A stretch of 64,000 nt of DNA from Longimonas halophila (GCF_002554705.1 NZ_PDEP01000007.1:170767-234766), one strand, 5' to 3'; numbered from the stretch's first letter, positions 46,015 to 57,360 are shown. The notes: generated by a model from the letters alone, not told the origin. Program-made: numbers and translations.

Positions 46015-47706
<1,692 letters not shown>

Positions 47707-47753
47707 GCAAATACGAAACGGTGAGTGAGGAGATTGAAAGCGGTTCCAGCCCT

Positions 47754-47796
47754 TAAAAACAAATCACCTGCCGTGGAAGATCCAGGGCAGGCGATT
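47754..47796 (-). terminator. Rho-independent terminator after CsbD-like gene
   Basis: On the minus strand AATCGCCTGCC (47796-47786) pairs with GGCAGGTGATT (47772-47762), one G-U pair, followed by TGTTTTTAA. It separates the CsbD-like transcript from the carboxylase gene. Confidence 0.82.
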
Positions 47797-47838
47797 CAGT
47801 TTGTGCAGAGATGACCGGATGCGCCCAGAGCGCACATG

Positions 47839-48033
47839 CTACAGAATAGCGCCCATCTTGCGGCGGATTTCTTCGGGATCGTCGCCCGTTTTGTCGTGGA
47901 TGAGGCCCACAATCTTATCCATCTCGCCGCGTGCGCGCTTCATTTCCTTGTCGTCGAATTCGGCGTCCTCCCAGATGGTCTTGATCTGGTCGCGGATGCG
48001 CCGCCAGCTTTCGTTCATTGCTTCTGTAGCCAT
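47839..48033 (-). CDS. CsbD-like stress protein
   Basis: 64 aa from ATG 48033 (another Met five codons on). MNESWRRIRDQIKTIWEDAEFDDKEM and ARGEMDKIVGLIHDKTG show the amphipathic-helix composition of CsbD-like proteins, small general-stress proteins with no known biochemical activity. It has its own terminator and lies divergent from the protoporphyrinogen oxidase gene. Confidence 0.75.
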   Translation of the reverse strand: MATEAMNESWRRIRDQIKTIWEDAEFDDKEMKRARGEMDKIVGLIHDKTGDDPEEIRRKMGAIL

Positions 48034-48231
48034 ACGTATCCTCTGCTGTAGTCCGAGTAACGCGAACCGTGCTCCGTGCTGCTGAATACAGAATGTGCTG
48101 CAACACGCACAACGGTTACAAAATGTGTATCGTAATTTACGGGAGCCGCGCAACGGGAGTTTCCAGCCGGACGTACAGATACGCGTCATTATTCAACACA
48201 TGTATTGGTTTTGGGGATACGCCACATCGTT

Positions 48232-49590
48232 ATGGATACGCAGGTCGCCATCATCGGAGCAGGCATCAGCGGACTTGCTGCAGCCTATCGTCTTCACACC
48301 AGCGGACACGACGTGCGCGTGTTTGAGTCGAACGCGCAAGCGGGCGGCGTCATTCGTACGCATCGGCACGACGGGCTGCTGATTGAGGAGGGGCCGAACT
48401 CGATCAACGGCGCGGGACCGGCGCTCACGCGGGTGCTGCACGAGTTGGATCTGATGGCGGCGCGCATCACTGCCAACCCGGATGCGCGTAACCGCTTCGT
48501 GGTGCGCAACCGACAGCCGGTGCCCATCCCGCAGTCCATCCCTGACTTCCTGCGCACGCCGCTGCTTTCGGCCCGCGCCAAAGCCCGCCTGCTCACGGAG
48601 CCCTTTCGCAAGCGCGGTCCGTCGGGCGAGTCACTCGCCGATTTCGTAGCGCGCCGCCTGGGGCCCGAGGTGCTCGACTACGCGGTGAACCCCTTCGTGG
48701 CCGGGGTGTACGGCGGACGCCCCGACCAGCTTGCGGTGCAGCATGCTTTCCCGATGCTCAAGACCCTCGAAAAAAAGCACGGCTCGCTCTTCGTAGGCGG
48801 TCTCCGCAAGGCGCTCAGCGGCTCTTCCGACAATGGGGACGCGCCCACCCTGAGCGGACTCTTCTCGTTTCGAGACGGCTTGCAGACGCTGCCGAACGCC
48901 CTCGCAGCACACCTGAGTGATGCTGTGACGCTTGACTGCCCCGTGCAGCAGATTGCGCCAGCTGTAAGGGGCTGGACGCTCACCCACGCGGACGGCACTA
49001 CGCGCGCTGAATCTGTCGTCTATGCGGCGCCGCTGCACCGGCTGGGCGATGGCATTACGCTCGATACGCCACTCGGCCTCGATCCGCTCCACGCGTTGCC
49101 CTATGCGCCCATGCGCAGCGTCTCGTTGGCTGTGCCCGAAGACGCGGTGTCGCATCCTTTAGACGGATTCGGCATGCTCGTGCCTGCAGCGGAGTCCGAT
49201 CTGCGCATTTTGGGGACGATCTTCGCCTCCACGCTCTTTCCAGACCGTGCGCCCGAGGGACAGGTGCTCCTCACCACATTTGTAGGCGGGGCCCGGCATC
49301 CTGAGCATATGGAACTGAGCCCCGACGCCACAGAAGCCCTGGTGCAGCGCGATCTGGGTCGCCTGCTTGGGCTTTCGGGCGGTCCCACCTACGCGCACCA
49401 TGTAACGTGGCCGCGCGCCATCCCGCAGTACACCGCTGCCCACGGACGCCTGCTGGGCCGCCTGGACGCACTGGAAACCGCCCATCCCGGACTGCACTTC
49501 GCAGGCAATTACCGAACCGGCATTTCGGTGGAGGATGCGTTCGACTCGGGCTGGCAGGCCGCGGGGATGCTGGCAACCACCCATTCGTGA
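48232..49590 (+). CDS. hemY: Protoporphyrinogen/coproporphyrinogen III oxidase
   Basis: 452 aa from ATG 48232. The FAD-binding beta-alpha-beta GAGISGLAAAYRL starts at residue 8; EEGPNSI, FVAGVYGGRPDQLAVQHAFP (near 155) and the C-terminal FAGNYRTGISVEDAFDSGW are diagnostic of HemY-type oxidases. It oxidises protoporphyrinogen IX to protoporphyrin IX, or coproporphyrinogen III in the coproporphyrin branch, in heme synthesis. No other heme gene is adjacent. Sometimes called hemG in this phylum. Confidence 0.92.
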   Translation: MDTQVAIIGAGISGLAAAYRLHTSGHDVRVFESNAQAGGVIRTHRHDGLLIEEGPNSINGAGPALTRVLHELDLMAARITANPDARNRFVVRNRQPVPIPQSIPDFLRTPLLSARAKARLLTEPFRKRGPSGESLADFVARRLGPEVLDYAVNPFVAGVYGGRPDQLAVQHAFPMLKTLEKKHGSLFVGGLRKALSGSSDNGDAPTLSGLFSFRDGLQTLPNALAAHLSDAVTLDCPVQQIAPAVRGWTLTHADGTTRAESVVYAAPLHRLGDGITLDTPLGLDPLHALPYAPMRSVSLAVPEDAVSHPLDGFGMLVPAAESDLRILGTIFASTLFPDRAPEGQVLLTTFVGGARHPEHMELSPDATEALVQRDLGRLLGLSGGPTYAHHVTWPRAIPQYTAAHGRLLGRLDALETAHPGLHFAGNYRTGISVEDAFDSGWQAAGMLATTHS

Positions 49591-49696
49591 GACGAATGTC
49601 CGCGCCCGACTCGCTTTTTGCAATGGCATGCCCGCCTGCGAAGCTGGCCGGGACTGTTGTTTGAGGCGCAACGCTTCGCATCCCCTCAACAAAAAA

Positions 49697-49727
49697 ACGC
49701 CGTGATGCAGAGGCTACACCACGGCGT
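49697..49727 (-). terminator. Rho-independent terminator after the 242-aa unknown gene
   Basis: ACGCCGTG (49697-49704) pairs with CACGGCGT (49720-49727); on the minus strand it is followed by seven U residues. It lies 26 bases after the unknown gene's stop codon. Confidence 0.85.
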
Positions 49728-49752
49728 ATCCCAGTGCTAAATCAGACGAATG

Positions 49753-50481
49753 CTATGCCCAGCCGTCTTCCTGCGCCAAATGCCGCATGAGGGTGCGCTT
49801 GGCTACAGGCAATAACGTGGGCTCGTAGGGCACCGCCAGGTCGGTGTTAAACATGTACGTTGCCGGATTCGGGAGGTCCTTGCGCTCATCGACCATCTCC
49901 AGCTTGATCGTGCTGGGATGGGTATCGACCCCGAACTGGTCGATGGATTTACAGTGCTCGGTGCGGAGCGTGCGGTACTGTTCGTCTTCTTTTGTGAAGA
50001 TGGACACTGTGTAGCGGAGCACGTGCAGGCGGTGCACCTCGCGGTCGGGCACGAGCACGTAGCCCTCTTGCACGTACGACGGCACAATGCCGACGGTCTC
50101 GACATCGAAATTGTCTTCGACCATCTCATAGATCGAGCGGCCTTCTTCGATGGCCTCCTGGATGCGCGGCAGCGCCCACTCCATGAGCGCTCGGACCGTA
50201 GAGAGCTCATCGTCTTCGAGTTCGGGCCACTTGTACTGCAGCGCGCCCGCCTCCCAATCTACGCCCGTCGCCTCGCCGGTAGTGGCATTGCGGTACGAAT
50301 CCGACCGATCGATAATGGTCTGGATCGAGGTGTAGAGCGAGACGAGTTGACCCAGGTGCGGGTAGATGCGCTGTTCTTCAAAATCCCTGTGGGCCTGTTG
50401 CAGCCCACTAAGGATCTGATATTGCGTGCGTTCGACGTCGTCGGCAGCGCGTGCGAAAAGGTTGAGATCGAGGGTAGCCAT
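49753..50481 (-). CDS. Conserved-looking protein of unknown function
   Basis: 242 aa, soluble, no signal peptide or membrane segment. The N-terminal 90 residues look helical (ARAADDVERTQYQILSGLQQAH, LVSLYTSIQTIIDRS); the rest is mixed alpha/beta with DREVHRLHVLRYTVSIFTKEDEQYRTLRTE and KLEMVDERKDLPNPATYMF. It has its own strong terminator. No family is recognised, and no catalytic motif stands out. Position after a divergent heme gene gives no functional hint. Confidence 0.75.
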   Translation of the reverse strand: MATLDLNLFARAADDVERTQYQILSGLQQAHRDFEEQRIYPHLGQLVSLYTSIQTIIDRSDSYRNATTGEATGVDWEAGALQYKWPELEDDELSTVRALMEWALPRIQEAIEEGRSIYEMVEDNFDVETVGIVPSYVQEGYVLVPDREVHRLHVLRYTVSIFTKEDEQYRTLRTEHCKSIDQFGVDTHPSTIKLEMVDERKDLPNPATYMFNTDLAVPYEPTLLPVAKRTLMRHLAQEDGWA

Positions 50482-50858
50482 AAGCGACAGGGTACTTCAG
50501 TTAACATGTCGTTAATCCATGCCTAAGGATTGGTGAAGTGACATGCAAGCGCCGTGCCGCATTTTTAGGGATTTAGAACCTGTTTTGATTTCTTATTTTG
50601 GGCTCCGAGCGGCTCCGCTGGGCTGCAAATTGCCCCTAATCTCGGCCCGTAGCCCCGGCTACGAACCTCGATTGGGGTCCAATTTTCGCCTCAGCGTCTC
50701 GCGCTCTCGCCGTCAAACCAAAACCCAAACAGGTTCTTAGTGAACCCGGAACCGCTTTTCGTTGCATTTGGGGATGCGGAGGGACGACGGTGGAACCGCC
50801 GTAGGAACATGGCTCGCCGTGCCCCTACAGGCCGATTACTATGGATGCCCGAAGCCGG
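50482..50858. other. Spacer containing MITE copy C
   Basis: 377 bases between two minus-strand genes. 161 of them are the MITE at 50576-50736; the remainder holds the promoter of the unknown gene and no recognisable gene. Confidence 0.7.
50576..50736 (-). mobile_element. MITE copy C (161 bp)
   Basis: Ends GAACCTGTTTTGATTTCTTA and, on the minus strand from 50736, GAACCTGTTTGGGTTTTGG. Perfect target duplication TTA (50573-50575 and 50737-50739). Central palindrome CGTAGCCCCGGCTACG (50648-50663). Same length as copy B in the opposite orientation; the two ends keep distinct sub-terminal sequences in all three copies. Confidence 0.88.
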
Positions 50859-51722
50859 TTACTTATCCCGCGCCGCCTTCATCTTCGCAAACAGCCCCTT
50901 GATCTGCTCACGCGGCATGGCCGTGAACGCGTTGAACTGTCCCCCGGCCACGAGCTTCTCGCCGCCGTCGAACGTGACGACTTCGCCGTTCATGTAGGCG
51001 GCGCCATCGGAGAGCAGAAACGCGACGAGCGTGGCCAACTCCTCAGGCTCGCCAAAGCGGCGGGTCGGATTCCGCTGCTTCATGTCCTCTTCGACATCCA
51101 TACCGGGGACGAGGCGACTCCACGCGCCCTCCGTAGGAAAAGGCCCCGGCGCAATTGCATTCAGGCGGATGCCCTCGGGTCCCCACTCCGCCGCCAACGA
51201 GCGCATCATGGCCACGATTCCTGCTTTTGAGACGGCACTCGGCACGACGAACGCGCTTCCGGTGTCGGCGTAGGTCGTGGCAATCGACAGCACCACGCCG
51301 CCCGATCCGCGCTCAATCCACCGCTGCCCGCACGCCTGGGTGCAGTAGAACGAGCCGTACAGATTCGTCTTGACGATGGCGTCGAATCCGTTGGGCGAGA
51401 GGTCTTCCGTGGCCGCCAGGAAGTTGGCCGCGGCATTGTTCACAAGCGCGGTGACGGGGCCCTGCGCGTCTTCGGCTTCATCGAAAAAGGCGTTGACGGA
51501 TTCGGCGTCGCGCACGTTGCACGAGATGCCGTTTGCGGTGCCGCCCTCTTCTTCGATGGCAGCAACCGTTTCATCGAGCGGCTCGGTGCGGCGTCCGTTG
51601 ATCGTGACCGATGCGCCAAGCGCCGCGCACTGCTCGGCCATGGCGCGTCCAAGGCCCGTCCCGCCGCCCGTGATCACGATGTGCTCGCCGTCGAGGAGGT
51701 CGTCTGCAAAGATATTGGACAT
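50859..51722 (-). CDS. 2,4-dienoyl-CoA reductase-like SDR (mitochondrial DECR type)
   Basis: 287 aa from ATG 51722 (MSNIFADDLLDGEH). SDR cofactor motif ITGGGTGLGRAMAEQ near residue 18 and NNAAANF near 93. The active-site region reads FVVPSAVSKAGIVAMMRSLA, with Ser where classical SDRs have the YxxxK Tyr; this, with PGPFPTEGAWSRL and FDGGEKLVAGGQFN, matches mitochondrial 2,4-dienoyl-CoA reductase. It would reduce dienoyl-CoA intermediates so polyunsaturated fatty acids can enter beta-oxidation. An upstream in-frame extension is rejected as non-homologous. No fad-type operator was seen before it. Confidence 0.87.
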   Translation of the reverse strand: MSNIFADDLLDGEHIVITGGGTGLGRAMAEQCAALGASVTINGRRTEPLDETVAAIEEEGGTANGISCNVRDAESVNAFFDEAEDAQGPVTALVNNAAANFLAATEDLSPNGFDAIVKTNLYGSFYCTQACGQRWIERGSGGVVLSIATTYADTGSAFVVPSAVSKAGIVAMMRSLAAEWGPEGIRLNAIAPGPFPTEGAWSRLVPGMDVEEDMKQRNPTRRFGEPEELATLVAFLLSDGAAYMNGEVVTFDGGEKLVAGGQFNAFTAMPREQIKGLFAKMKAARDK

Positions 51723-52020
51723 AGAAATACGCTGTAGAGAGAAACCAGAGAACAGATGCGGTCTGCCTGCACACGGACGAAGCCTGTGCATGCATCGGCA
51801 AGATACACAATGCAATGTGCAAACTACAATGAGTGAGACCGCAGTTGAGCTGTGCGTGATTGCTTCCTGTAAAACGGGTCCTGGGACGAATGGTCGAACG
51901 GCGTATCCAGCACATGACGGATATACACACCGTACCCGTCTCACATACCGCAGGGACGCACCGACAACGCGGCCGGGCGTCCCTGTAATGAGGCTCGTTG
52001 CAAAACGTGTCACCGGGCGT

Positions 52021-54903
52021 CTACCGCACGACGCTAATGCGCGTAGTGGTCTGGAACTGCTCGCCGGTCATGCGCAAGAAGTACGTGCCGCTGCTTAGGC
52101 CATCGGCTCCGGGCTGCACCGTGAAGTGCTTCACCTCATTCGGTGCCATCGGGCCGTCGTAGACGGTCGTAACGCGCCGTCCGAGCACATCGTAGATCTG
52201 CACCCGCACGTGCTGACGCTCCTTGACCGCACTTTCCACGGTCATCTGTGCCCCGGCTGGGTTCGGATAGGCCCGCAGCCGGTACGGATCTTCCAGTGTG
52301 ATCTCTGCCTCTACCACATCCGACAGAAGCGCCGTCTCGTCGCCCGCGGCCCACTGCAGCCGGAACTGATGCGTGCCCGGCGCCAGGGCGTCGGTTTCAA
52401 GCTGGTAGGTTGGCGCATCATCGGTGGAGTCAACCTGCGTCCTCTCCGCGACCTCGACGGTCTGGAGGTCGCTCCACGCGGCGGTGCTATCGGCGCGGTG
52501 CTGCACACGGAAGGCGCCTTCGCCTATCGAGCCGGTGGTCGTCCACGCCAGCTGGGCCGACTCGCCCTGAGGCTCGGCTTCAAACGAGCTCACCTCGGCG
52601 AGCTGTGTAGAAGGGCAAATGATGACTCCGGGCTCGCATCCTGGGGCTCCAGGTGCCACCGAGACCAACTGACTGGCTGTTTCCGTTTCGATTCCTTTGG
52701 TTATGGTCACGCGCATCGCCCCCGTGTCGAGTCGGTCGCTATCGTTGTAAAAAGTGTGACTGCACGACGCACCTGTACAACCTTTCGCACTCCACACTGT
52801 GGAGCCGACATTGCGATATTCCCAATCGTAGCTGGTAGCCCCATCGCCGCCTTCAACATTGGCGCTCCAGGTGCCTGACTGTCCATGATCAACGTACGTA
52901 GGGCCGGAGAGGGTGACTGTCATTCCAACTTGCTCTCTCGGAGCACTGGAAGAATTTCCAGTTTCGTTGTATGCGGTAACGCGATAGAATGTGCCAGGCT
53001 GGCTGGTGTTGTGCGTGTATGTATCGGCCCCAAAGGGCACAGTGTCAATCAGAGTGCCGTCGGCGTAAATACGATAGCCCGATTCGTAATTTCCGTAATC
53101 CCGGCCTGTAGGGTAGCTTTGGGATTCCCATTGCAGGGCGACCCCCTGTGTACCGATGGAACCACTTAGATCTGTGACTTGGGCTGGACGCAGTCCGATG
53201 TCAGGGACCTCGTCTAAGTCGTCAAACATGAACTGATAATTGCCTTCCACTGAGGTTTGGCGTTCGCCATCGAGTCCGCTTCTAAATGCGTCGTGAAAGT
53301 TTGAAACATATTTCTTTCGTTCCGACTGAAACACTTGAAATACACGATCTGCCAGTCCACTAATATCGTCGTTATCACCACTTCCATAGCGAGTATTCTC
53401 GAAAAAATCATCTTCGTAGCTATCGTAGAGGTTCCAAAGGTAGCATGCAAATGCTGCGTATGAGGGGCTTCCACCATTCGCATACTTAATGCCTTGGAAT
53501 CGGTATGAGGAGCCGTCTGGGCGAATGCCCGTCTCGAAAACGTCCTCCTCTGTATTATCGACGTATGAACGGAGTTCATCGCCGTATTCCTCGTTGGCGT
53601 AGTTACGAACAGCAAATGAGAAAAAAATTGCCCATCCCTCCTTGAGTTGAGTGGTTGCTGCCAGCATTCGACCTGTTTCACCTCCCCACATCTTGTAGTT
53701 CGTGTAGTGTCCATACTCATGTGATACAGTCTGTAAATTTGTACAAGTATCGTCTATTTTTATACCATAACTTTCATTTCCTGTAAGCCAATCTTCCTTA
53801 TACCAAAAAATGCCACAGTCACTTTCAAGGTCTTCACGGACAACATTGACAATAGGCTGCTCAAAGGGGATCTCCCCATCGTAACGCTCTATTAATAATT
53901 CTTGGGAAAGCATCATATTGCGAAGAATAGCCCCATCTTTCGAATTCACTGTAGCGTTTGCATCCGAAATAGAAATATTTGATCCCATCCCGCTGATATC
54001 ATAGGAAACACCCTGCTGTGGACCAAAAAACGACTCAGTGCCTCCACTAATATCTTCAATCCAAGCTCCCTGGCCAACCGATAGCGTAGCCGCTGTATTC
54101 GAGGTTCCTACAAGTACAAGGAGTTCGTCGTACTCGCTTATATCCTGTGTAAAGCTGAACTCGAAATGGTAGCCCCCATCTTCTTCGACTCGATCGTAGT
54201 GAACGTGCTCGTTGTCGCCAATCTTTGGGTGGTAGAGTTGATTTGGATTGCTACTGTCCCGAAACCAAATTTTCACCTTGCTACCGTAGAGGCCTTCGAT
54301 TCTGCTTGGACTCTCGTTTTGATCAATGAAGTTCACATTTCCACTAACTGAAACCGTGGTAGTTGACTGCGTTGTTGCCCCGGCCTCTCCAACCGATCCT
54401 TGAATGGTACTAATACGATGTCGAGTGGTATCTCCTGGTGCAAACACTTGATACCTGTCGGTACCGCTATCAACATTGAGATGCTCCGAGGCACTCTGGG
54501 CATAGCCGACAGGGGCCTCAGGAACGCTCAAAATAAACTCGATCATTGCACTACCCGAACTCTCTACTCGAATTGTGTAGTTTTTTACGTATGTCTTCTC
54601 TTTTTTAAGATTAAATTCCTCCGTACGGTATGTTTCTCCGCGTTGCCGGTTGGGCGGTGCAAGGTGTTTTGGAAAGTGAAGCATTGCTTCGCCCGTGCCA
54701 TCCACATGAGCTTTAAACCGGACCTGCAACTGGACAGTGGCTCCACGCACCGGATCCCCCCTTAATTCCATATCGATAATCTCGACAGCGGGATCAACAG
54801 CTGGGTCGTTTAGTGAAGATGAATATAATTGTCCATAGGCAGTAAAGTCCCCAAATAGGAGAATCAATGCTGATAGGATGAGAGTGGTATAGCGCAATTT
54901 CAT
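52021..54903 (-). CDS. Secreted gluzincin-like metalloprotease with Fn3 repeats and T9SS sorting domain
   Basis: 960 aa. Signal peptide (LRYTTLILSALILLFGDFTAYG) at residues 3-25; a beta-rich region to about 380; zincin motif VSHEYGHYTNYKMWG near 393 with a downstream Glu in LKEGWAIFF, giving HExxH...E; Fn3-like repeats from about 580 and again at 770-870; and a C-terminal type A sorting domain (LRAYPNPAGAQMTVES ... GTYFLRMTGEQ). It should be exported by type IX secretion and anchored or released outside. Base composition changes inside the gene: about 35-37% GC in sampled lines near 53.8 kb versus 65% near 52.15 kb. Confidence 0.85.
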   Translation of the reverse strand: MKLRYTTLILSALILLFGDFTAYGQLYSSSLNDPAVDPAVEIIDMELRGDPVRGATVQLQVRFKAHVDGTGEAMLHFPKHLAPPNRQRGETYRTEEFNLKKEKTYVKNYTIRVESSGSAMIEFILSVPEAPVGYAQSASEHLNVDSGTDRYQVFAPGDTTRHRISTIQGSVGEAGATTQSTTTVSVSGNVNFIDQNESPSRIEGLYGSKVKIWFRDSSNPNQLYHPKIGDNEHVHYDRVEEDGGYHFEFSFTQDISEYDELLVLVGTSNTAATLSVGQGAWIEDISGGTESFFGPQQGVSYDISGMGSNISISDANATVNSKDGAILRNMMLSQELLIERYDGEIPFEQPIVNVVREDLESDCGIFWYKEDWLTGNESYGIKIDDTCTNLQTVSHEYGHYTNYKMWGGETGRMLAATTQLKEGWAIFFSFAVRNYANEEYGDELRSYVDNTEEDVFETGIRPDGSSYRFQGIKYANGGSPSYAAFACYLWNLYDSYEDDFFENTRYGSGDNDDISGLADRVFQVFQSERKKYVSNFHDAFRSGLDGERQTSVEGNYQFMFDDLDEVPDIGLRPAQVTDLSGSIGTQGVALQWESQSYPTGRDYGNYESGYRIYADGTLIDTVPFGADTYTHNTSQPGTFYRVTAYNETGNSSSAPREQVGMTVTLSGPTYVDHGQSGTWSANVEGGDGATSYDWEYRNVGSTVWSAKGCTGASCSHTFYNDSDRLDTGAMRVTITKGIETETASQLVSVAPGAPGCEPGVIICPSTQLAEVSSFEAEPQGESAQLAWTTTGSIGEGAFRVQHRADSTAAWSDLQTVEVAERTQVDSTDDAPTYQLETDALAPGTHQFRLQWAAGDETALLSDVVEAEITLEDPYRLRAYPNPAGAQMTVESAVKERQHVRVQIYDVLGRRVTTVYDGPMAPNEVKHFTVQPGADGLSSGTYFLRMTGEQFQTTTRISVVR

Positions 54904-55091
54904 GGCAATCTTGTGCTTGTGAGTAAATAAAGAGCCTGATTGCCAGTGAGCTCAACTTCCTCGCGGACGGTCCCTCTGGCAATGTGTGATCTTGGCGGAT
55001 CAAGTGGATCCAAGCGGATCCATTGCATATCCCACGGGCGAACCGCGGGGGTTTTTGTAATATTTTGAGTGTGTAACTTCCTTGTCAGGAA

Positions 55092-56135
55092 TCAATTCAC
55101 GTTTTTTAGCACGTGTAGCGAGAAGTTGCCGACCGCCCCACTTGCTCCAGCCACCGGGCCGCTTCCGTAGACGATGTGTTGCCCGTCAGGACTCCAGCGG
55201 GGAAACAGGTCGATGGACTCTCCTTCAGGGTTAGTCGTTGTGCGCAGCGTGCGCCGTGCCTCGGTGTCCAGATCGATCACGCCGATCGAGTCTACACGCC
55301 CACTGCTAATCGAAAGGGCGTCTTCCTGGTAGATGTTGTACAGAAGCTGGTCGCCGCTTGGCCCGTAGCGCATCCAGAGCAGTTGGGGACGAAAGCTCCA
55401 ACTCAGCGTGTCGCGGATGCCGGTAGGCAAATCGTAAGTCGCTACTTTTGGTGAACGGGCGCCCCCAATATTGTCGTAGTTGATTGGATAGAGGAGCGTG
55501 CGACCGTCGGGACTTACGTCGAAGCCGTTGAAAATTTCTTCCAGTCCGGCTGGACTTGCGTGCTCGACGAGCAAACTATCAGTACCAGTCTCGGTGTCCA
55601 GGAGGTAGTAGCCCGGTATAGGGCCGTCTTCAATTCCTTCTGGAATCGATCCGTAGCTGTAGTAGACAACTTTCTTTCCACTGGAGCCCGGAAGGTAGAC
55701 AGCACTGCTAACGACATGGTTACTGTCGCGAAGTCGGCGCTTTTCACCGGTCTGCGTATCGATCTCGTAGAGGGGTCCCCAGAATCCGGGTCGTGACTCG
55801 AGAGGCGTTTCGATGAACAACAGCTTCTTTCCGTCTTCACTTTTCTCAATAAAAATGGGTGCCGGTGTACCACTGGGAATAAGGGTCGTATCTTTTTTGG
55901 CAGTTAAGTTATTATCGAGTCGCAGACGGTCAAGGGGTTCAGTCGCATAGATTTCAGTCGGTTGGGTCCAAACCCCCATTTGATAATGTTCTTCACCGAT
56001 CTGCACGATGGCCTCGTTAATTGCTGGAGGCTTCTCTGGCTCAATGGAATTTTTGCATCCGATCAAGGTAAGACCAAGAAGCAGTCCGGCGGTCGTTAGA
56101 AGGATGAGAGTAAGGGGGCGGAGAAAGCGACACAT
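55092..56135 (-). CDS. Beta-propeller (TolB-like) lipoprotein, paralogue 1
   Basis: 347 aa from ATG 56135; a TTG eight codons earlier is possible. Lipobox LTLIGC at about residue 26 after a hydrophobic signal. The mature protein has WD40/TolB-like blades, recognisable as GKKLLFIETP, FDVSPDGRTLLYPI, YGPSGDQLLYNIY and PRWSPDGQHIVYGSG. It should be anchored in the outer membrane or periplasm. It is paralogous to the next gene upstream, sharing AINEAIV, the SSAVY...VVYYSYGS region and the closing FSLHVLKNVN. Lower-GC DNA than the surrounding genome. Confidence 0.8.
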   Translation of the reverse strand: MCRFLRPLTLILLTTAGLLLGLTLIGCKNSIEPEKPPAINEAIVQIGEEHYQMGVWTQPTEIYATEPLDRLRLDNNLTAKKDTTLIPSGTPAPIFIEKSEDGKKLLFIETPLESRPGFWGPLYEIDTQTGEKRRLRDSNHVVSSAVYLPGSSGKKVVYYSYGSIPEGIEDGPIPGYYLLDTETGTDSLLVEHASPAGLEEIFNGFDVSPDGRTLLYPINYDNIGGARSPKVATYDLPTGIRDTLSWSFRPQLLWMRYGPSGDQLLYNIYQEDALSISSGRVDSIGVIDLDTEARRTLRTTTNPEGESIDLFPRWSPDGQHIVYGSGPVAGASGAVGNFSLHVLKNVN

Positions 56136-56313
56136 AGCACCTATAGCTGTGATTGACAAGTAAATAAATGAAGGAGCTTCACGGAAGAAGCTGTCATGTA
56201 CCCGGCTGTGTTTGGTGTTTGCAAATCACTGGAGGCCCTACAGATTTCCTGCAGGGTTTTTTTGTGTACTGGCAAATTAGTTGTGGAAAACAGTATCTGG
56301 GTCTATGATCGGT

Positions 56314-57360
56314 TCAGTTCACATCTTGTAAGACATAGAGCGAATACGGCCCGACAGCCCCACGTGGTAACGTCAGCGGCGCACTTCCGTACAGAATATG
56401 CTGTCCATTTGGGCTCCATGTCGGGGCAATCTGCACCGATTCGCCACGCGGGTCGGTATTCACGTCAAGCACGCGCTTTGCCCCGGTAGCTCGGTCGAAA
56501 ATGCCGACTTCACTTTCGGGGGCCGCTGTGTTCGAGTAGGCATTAAACGGAAAGTTGCTGTAGAGAATCTGGGCCCCGTCCGGACTGTAGCGCAGCCAGA
56601 GTCCCTCATTGATAAACGAGTCGTAGTCCAGAGCAAGGGTGTCGGGCGTCTCTGTGGTCAGATCATACTCCACAATGCGTGGTCTGCGCGGGGTTGAAAT
56701 CGAGGAGCGGACATCAGGAATGAGCAGCGTGGTGCCGTTAGGGTGCACGTCAAAGCCGTTTATCATCTCATCCGGGCCCAACGGCGAGCGGTGTTCTACA
56801 AGGAGAGTGTCATCTCCAGTGGTGGTATTGAGGCGGTAGTACCCCGGCGTGCGTTCTTGATCGGCATTCCCGAAAGCGGGATCAGACCCATAGCTATAGT
56901 AGAAGACGATATTCGCGTCTTCCGGATGGTACACTGCGCTCGAAACCGCATAGCTACTATCACGCAGTACACGCTCTTCCCCATCACCGTTGAACTCGTA
57001 TAAAGTACCCAGGGAGGCACCACCAAAAATAGACCGGACGTAGAGAAGCGAGGACTCTGAACGGCTTGTCTGAATGAAAGTGACAGGACGACCAGGATGT
57101 GAACCCAGTTCGAAGAGCAAACTCTCCTCCCCTATTTTTAAGTCGCTATCTACAGTAATTTCCCATAAAGGAATCGCCGCAAAAATAGACTCGGGCGTCC
57201 AGGCTCCCATGATGAGATTACTTTCAAGTGTCTCCCCTTCCGCTCTTGCCTCCTTGAGTAGCACAATATCCTCATTAATTGCTGTTTCTTCTTCAGGGCC
57301 GGTTGTCCCGCATCCGGCCACCAAAACCAGAATGAATATCAATGCAGAAAGGACAGACAT
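56314..57360 (-). CDS. Beta-propeller (TolB-like) lipoprotein, paralogue 2
   Basis: 348 aa from ATG 57360, chosen because it gives a standard lipoprotein signal (SVLSALIFILVLVAGC, Cys near residue 17); earlier in-frame starts lack one. Blades include VFYYSYGSDPAFGNAD, FDVHPNGTTLLIPD, LRYSPDGAQILYSNF and PTWSPNGQHILYGSA, ending YSLYVLQDVN. It is a tandem paralogue of the gene at 55092-56135 with about half the residues alike by eye. The pair may display or bind a substrate near the secreted protease. No enzymatic motif. Confidence 0.8.
   Translation of the reverse strand: MSVLSALIFILVLVAGCGTTGPEEETAINEDIVLLKEARAEGETLESNLIMGAWTPESIFAAIPLWEITVDSDLKIGEESLLFELGSHPGRPVTFIQTSRSESSLLYVRSIFGGASLGTLYEFNGDGEERVLRDSSYAVSSAVYHPEDANIVFYYSYGSDPAFGNADQERTPGYYRLNTTTGDDTLLVEHRSPLGPDEMINGFDVHPNGTTLLIPDVRSSISTPRRPRIVEYDLTTETPDTLALDYDSFINEGLWLRYSPDGAQILYSNFPFNAYSNTAAPESEVGIFDRATGAKRVLDVNTDPRGESVQIAPTWSPNGQHILYGSAPLTLPRGAVGPYSLYVLQDVN

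Noticed and set aside
55050..55080. Hairpin CCCACGG/CCGCGGG followed by TTTTTG as a plus-strand terminator
   Set aside because: No plus-strand gene ends here; the flanking genes are both on the minus strand and the stem has a mismatch.
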